A stretch of 7,819 nucleotides of DNA from Vulcanimicrobiota bacterium (lineage in GTDB: Bacteria; Vulcanimicrobiota; Vulcanimicrobiia; Vulcanimicrobiales; Vulcanimicrobiaceae): positions 1 through 7,819 of the forward strand of contig JASHXG010000056.1 in NCBI GenBank assembly GCA_030043675.1. The letters are read 5' to 3'. Position 1 is the stretch's first letter. Each line of letters starts with the position of its first letter. The translations under genes and the position numbers were made by a program. Under the pieces are notes generated by a model. It saw only the letters and a list, made by a program, of their open reading frames with translations. It was not told where the DNA came from and ran no database searches. Below, piece after piece: positions 6,215 to 7,819 of this stretch.

Positions 6215-6924
6215 TTGATCAGAATCCTTCCGAGAATGTCGCCTAAGAGCTCGATCTCCGCTTCGGAGAGTCCTTCGCGGCGCAATGCGACTACCTGCCG
6301 AACACCTTCGGCGAGCATGGTAAGCAGCGCCGCCATCGTTTGCGGATCGTCGCCGTAACCGATGCGATGCGCGTTCAGGTGCGCGACGTATGCGCCGAAG
6401 ATGCGCGCGCGCTCGACATTGAATCGCCGCCAGAACGCGTCGATTGCGTGATCCTTGAACTGCATCTCGTAGATCGCGCGCGCGACGCCGTCGCGTATGG
6501 CTGCATGCGTGGTCACGCTTCGGATAAACATCTTCAGCCGAGCGCGCTCGGTTGGAGCATCGCCCCCCGCCTGGAGCGCTGCGGCCGGGTAGAGCTGCTC
6601 GCGCGTTCGCTCGACCAACGCGAAGAGCAGCGCGCGCTTGTCGTGAAAGTGGCGGTAGAACGTCGCGCTGGTCACGCCCGCGCAACGCGCGATCGCACCG
6701 ACGGTCGTCTCGGCATACGAGGTCGAGGCCAGCAGCTGCGCGAGCGCGTCGAGCAGGCGCTCGCGCGTCGGAGTGGGCGCCTGCTCCCGCGCATCGACCG
6801 GCTCGAGGTGGCGGCCGCGATAGGTCCAGCGGCCCTTGCTCTTACCGCTGGCCGGATCGCGGAAGCTCGTCACCTCGTAGAGATAGGCACGCCGTCCAAA
6901 GCGCTTGATCACTTGGTATGACAT
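6211..6924 (-). CDS. TetR/AcrR-family transcriptional regulator (CecR-like position) with an extra N-terminal module
   Basis: A 237-residue one-component repressor expected to control the efflux operon that it heads. Seen: the TetR DNA-binding domain at about 52-100, with TRERLLDALAQLL, then the helix-turn-helix TTVGAIARCAGVTSATFYRHF (73-93, in full FYRHFHDKRALL follows). The remaining ~135 residues form the helical ligand-binding domain with poorly conserved sequence, ending ELLGDILGRILIK. Unusual: about 40 residues precede the TetR domain, SYQVIKRFGRRAYLYEV... RWTYRGRH, which resemble the strand-rich N-terminus of some transposases. I chose the ATG at 6924 because this module starts there and because a candidate -10 lies just upstream. 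A GTG at 6966 would add 14 residues (TRRVVVCYDG...) unlike the family. Lack of a Shine-Dalgarno sequence fits a nearly leaderless mRNA. Position matches cecR (ybiH) ahead of ybhGFSR in E. coli, but identity as an orthologue is not shown. Confidence 0.88.
   Translation of the reverse strand: MSYQVIKRFGRRAYLYEVTSFRDPASGKSKGRWTYRGRHLEPVDAREQAPTPTRERLLDALAQLLASTSYAETTVGAIARCAGVTSATFYRHFHDKRALLFALVERTREQLYPAAALQAGGDAPTERARLKMFIRSVTTHAAIRDGVARAIYEMQFKDHAIDAFWRRFNVERARIFGAYVAHLNAHRIGYGDDPQTMAALLTMLAEGVRQVVALRREGLSEAEIELLGDILGRILIK
6225..6231 (-). promoter_or_regulatory. Ribosome binding site GGAAGGA fixing the GTG start of the adaptor gene
   Basis: GGAAGGA, read on the - strand, sits 10 nt upstream of the GTG at 6214-6212, inside the final codons of the TetR gene. 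It selects the GTG of the GTGA overlap as the start and argues against the much longer open frame reaching back through the regulator. Confidence 0.6.
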
Positions 6925-6950
6925 GATACAAAGGCCATCGTAGCATACCA
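6914..6950. promoter_or_regulatory. Candidate operator: TGGTATG-23 nt-CATACCA inverted repeat
   Basis: A perfect 7-bp inverted repeat (6914-6920 and 6944-6950) spans the start codon of the tetR gene and encloses the -10 elements proposed for both strands. An extra GTAT (6916-6919) / ATAC (6926-6929) pair sits inside the left half. TetR repressors commonly bind palindromes over their own promoters, so this is the best operator candidate, but the 23-nt spacing is wide and chance occurrence is possible. Confidence 0.35.
6918..6946 (+). promoter_or_regulatory. Candidate sigma70-type promoter reading toward maf
   Basis: On the + strand ATGACA (6918-6923; 5 of 6 match to TTGACA) is followed after 17 bp by TAGCAT (6941-6946; 4 of 6 match to TATAAT). 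It overlaps the - strand promoter and the inverted repeat, and the -35 box lies across the tetR start codon. It would leave a leader of about 75 nt before maf. Prediction by eye only. Confidence 0.35.
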
Positions 6951-6966
6951 CGACGCGACGGGTCAC
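6937..6966 (-). promoter_or_regulatory. Candidate sigma70-type promoter for the tetR-efflux operon
   Basis: On the - strand GTGACC (6966-6961; 4 of 6 match to TTGACA) is followed after 18 bp by TACGAT (6942-6937; 4 of 6 match to TATAAT). Transcription would begin near 6930, about five bases before the ATG at 6924, which agrees with the missing ribosome binding site. Prediction by eye only. Confidence 0.35.
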
Positions 6967-7026
6967 CCGAGGAGTCTCTCGCGCAAGGGTACCGGAGAGA
7001 GCGGGCCGCCTTCGAAAGCAACGCCG

Positions 7027-7683
7027 ATGGACGCCCAGCCGCCGCTGACTCGGATCATCCTCGCGAGCGCCTCACCCCGGCGCTTGGAGCTGCTGCGCTC
7101 CCTCGGCCTGATGGTCGAGGTGGCGCCCAGCGGTTACGAGGAGCGACCCTCGGCCTCGCTGACGCCCGAACAACTCGCCAGCCATCACGCCCGCTCCAAG
7201 CTCGGCGCGGCCCTGGACGGCGCGACCGGGCCGATCGACGCGCCCTGGGTCGCCGCCGATACCGTCGTCGACCTCGCCGGCGAAGCCCTCGGGAAACCGC
7301 GCGACACCGCCGAGGCGGTCGCGATGTTGCACCGCCTTTCGGGGCGCGAGCACCGCGTGCACACCGCATTCGCGCTCGCTATTCCGGGTCGCTCGGACTG
7401 GATCGAGGAACGCGCGACGACCCGCGTGCGCTTCTATCGCCTGCGCGAAGAGGAGATCGCGACGTACGCGGCCAGCGGCGAGCCGCTCGACAAAGCCGGC
7501 GCGTACGGCATCCAGGGCCGCGCGGCGGCCTTGGTCGAGTCGATTGCCGGCGACTTTTACACCGTCATGGGCTTCCCGCTAGGGCGCTTCATTCGCACGC
7601 TGCGGCGGTTGGGATTCGTGCTTCCGACGGCGAACTCCGAGCGCGTGGGACCTCCGGGCGACGTAAACACATTGGAGTTATAG
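7027..7683 (+). CDS. maf: Maf-family nucleoside triphosphate pyrophosphatase (dTTP/UTP type)
   Basis: A 218-residue cytoplasmic enzyme that hydrolyses non-canonical and some canonical nucleoside triphosphates to monophosphate and pyrophosphate; Maf is linked to septum control and housecleaning. Seen: the phosphate-binding LASASPRRLELLRSLG (12-27), then WVAADTVVDLAGEALGKP (74-91) with the likely catalytic Asp78, SGREHRVHTAF (105-115) and DKAGAYGIQGRAA (155-167) followed by VESIAGDFYTVMGFPL. The ADTVV and AYGIQG motifs place it with YhdE (dTTP/UTP pyrophosphatase) rather than YceF (m7GTP), which has different residues there. A C-terminal tail of about 20 residues (after LRRLGF) exceeds the usual end. 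No clear Shine-Dalgarno sequence precedes the ATG; the start is chosen because ILASASPRR follows within ten residues. It is transcribed divergently from the efflux operon and followed directly by the mreC-like gene, a common maf-mre neighbourhood. Confidence 0.93.
   Translation: MDAQPPLTRIILASASPRRLELLRSLGLMVEVAPSGYEERPSASLTPEQLASHHARSKLGAALDGATGPIDAPWVAADTVVDLAGEALGKPRDTAEAVAMLHRLSGREHRVHTAFALAIPGRSDWIEERATTRVRFYRLREEEIATYAASGEPLDKAGAYGIQGRAAALVESIAGDFYTVMGFPLGRFIRTLRRLGFVLPTANSERVGPPGDVNTLEL
7674..7677 (+). promoter_or_regulatory. Shine-Dalgarno GGAG at the end of maf, pointing to a non-AUG start
   Basis: GGAG lies in the penultimate codons of maf, 9 nt before an ATT at 7687 that opens the mreC-like frame. 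The standard start codons downstream (GTG 7720, ATG 7741) lie far beyond useful spacing from it. It is the only good ribosome binding site near this junction. Confidence 0.4.
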
Positions 7684-7686
7684 AAC

Positions 7687-7819
7687 ATTTTCATCTACCG
7701 GGACGAGCGCCGAATCTTCGTGCTCATTAGCATTATCATCATGGCCGCGTTGCTGGCGTTGGTGCAGATCAACGCGCAGCGAACCGGCTCGGTAAGTCCA
7801 ATTACGACCGCCGCGGCCT
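7687..7819 (+). CDS. mreC: Probable rod shape-determining protein MreC, N-terminal part (cut by window end)
   Basis: Only about 44 codons are visible. Seen: a short charged start FIYRDERRIF, one hydrophobic helix (VLISIIIMAALLALVQI) and then NAQRTGSVSPITTAAA running into the periplasmic side. A basic N-tail, one membrane anchor and a polar RTG..SP-type stretch is how MreC proteins begin, and maf directly upstream of mre genes is common. MreC scaffolds the elongasome that guides lateral wall synthesis. The frame opens right after the maf TAG with no ATG before the helix. Candidate starts are ATT 7687 (9 nt after GGAG, keeps the charged tail), GTG 7720 (drops the tail, no good binding site) and ATG 7741 (cuts into the membrane helix). 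I favour 7687 on spacing and topology, but automated annotation would pick GTG or ATG. Another single-pass membrane protein is possible because so little is seen. Confidence 0.55.
   Translation, partial: MFIYRDERRIFVLISIIIMAALLALVQINAQRTGSVSPITTAAA

Noticed and set aside
6215..6685. Upstream extension of the adaptor frame, giving a 531-residue protein
   Set aside because: It overlaps the TetR gene in another frame and shows low-complexity Arg/Ala sequence; family homology starts at the GTG of 6214 with a good ribosome binding site.
6925..6966. GTG start at 6966 for the TetR gene (14 extra residues)
   Set aside because: The extra residues are not family-like and would cover the candidate tetR promoter; the ATG at 6924 begins exactly at the recognisable N-terminal module.
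1..7819. CRISPR arrays, tRNA or rRNA genes, insertion-sequence ends and phage genes
   Set aside because: Reading both strands showed no regularly spaced repeats, no cloverleaf-like segment and no transposase or phage protein; intergenic space totals only about 150 bp and is accounted for.

Overview
The window reads as a chromosomal segment of a high-GC bacterium (estimated by eye, not counted). The genes are densely packed, several start with GTG, and most junctions overlap by a few bases. A periplasmic adaptor protein (HlyD/YbhG type) and a putative lipoprotein suggest a diderm envelope. I cannot name the phylum from the sequence. An uncultured environmental lineage is plausible, because the protein sequences match well-known families without looking like any one model organism.

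Layout: (1) Positions 1-925 on the + strand hold the 3' part of nadD (NAD biosynthesis), overlapping by 8 nt a small putative lipoprotein of the DUF3465 family. (2) A 28-bp convergent gap holds a copy of a dispersed CCTTCGACAGGCTCAGG-type repeat with an imperfect hairpin. (3) Positions 954-6924 on the - strand form one tight five-gene operon, transcribed right to left: a TetR-family regulator, a HlyD-type membrane fusion protein, a 641-residue double-ATPase ABC protein and two ABC-2 permeases. The order matches the E. coli cecR(ybiH)-ybhG-ybhF-ybhS-ybhR locus. (4) A roughly 100-bp divergent intergenic region (6925-7026) carries candidate back-to-back promoters and an inverted repeat. (5) On the + strand follow maf (nucleotide pyrophosphatase) and the 5' end of a probable mreC, cut by the window edge.

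How the genes work together: the efflux cassette is self-contained except for an outer-membrane channel, which is not encoded here. The regulator would sense a ligand and release its own operon. The fused ATPase would drive a heterodimer of the two permeases, and the adaptor would link the pump to a TolC-like duct encoded elsewhere. The flanking genes (nadD, maf, mreC) are housekeeping genes for cofactor synthesis, nucleotide-pool or division control, and cell shape.

Nothing here is a clearly undescribed system. The points most worth a second look are the extra transposase-like N-terminal module on the TetR regulator, the one-sided degeneration of the ATPase sites, the apparent non-AUG start of the mreC-like gene, and the overlapping divergent promoter/inverted-repeat architecture.
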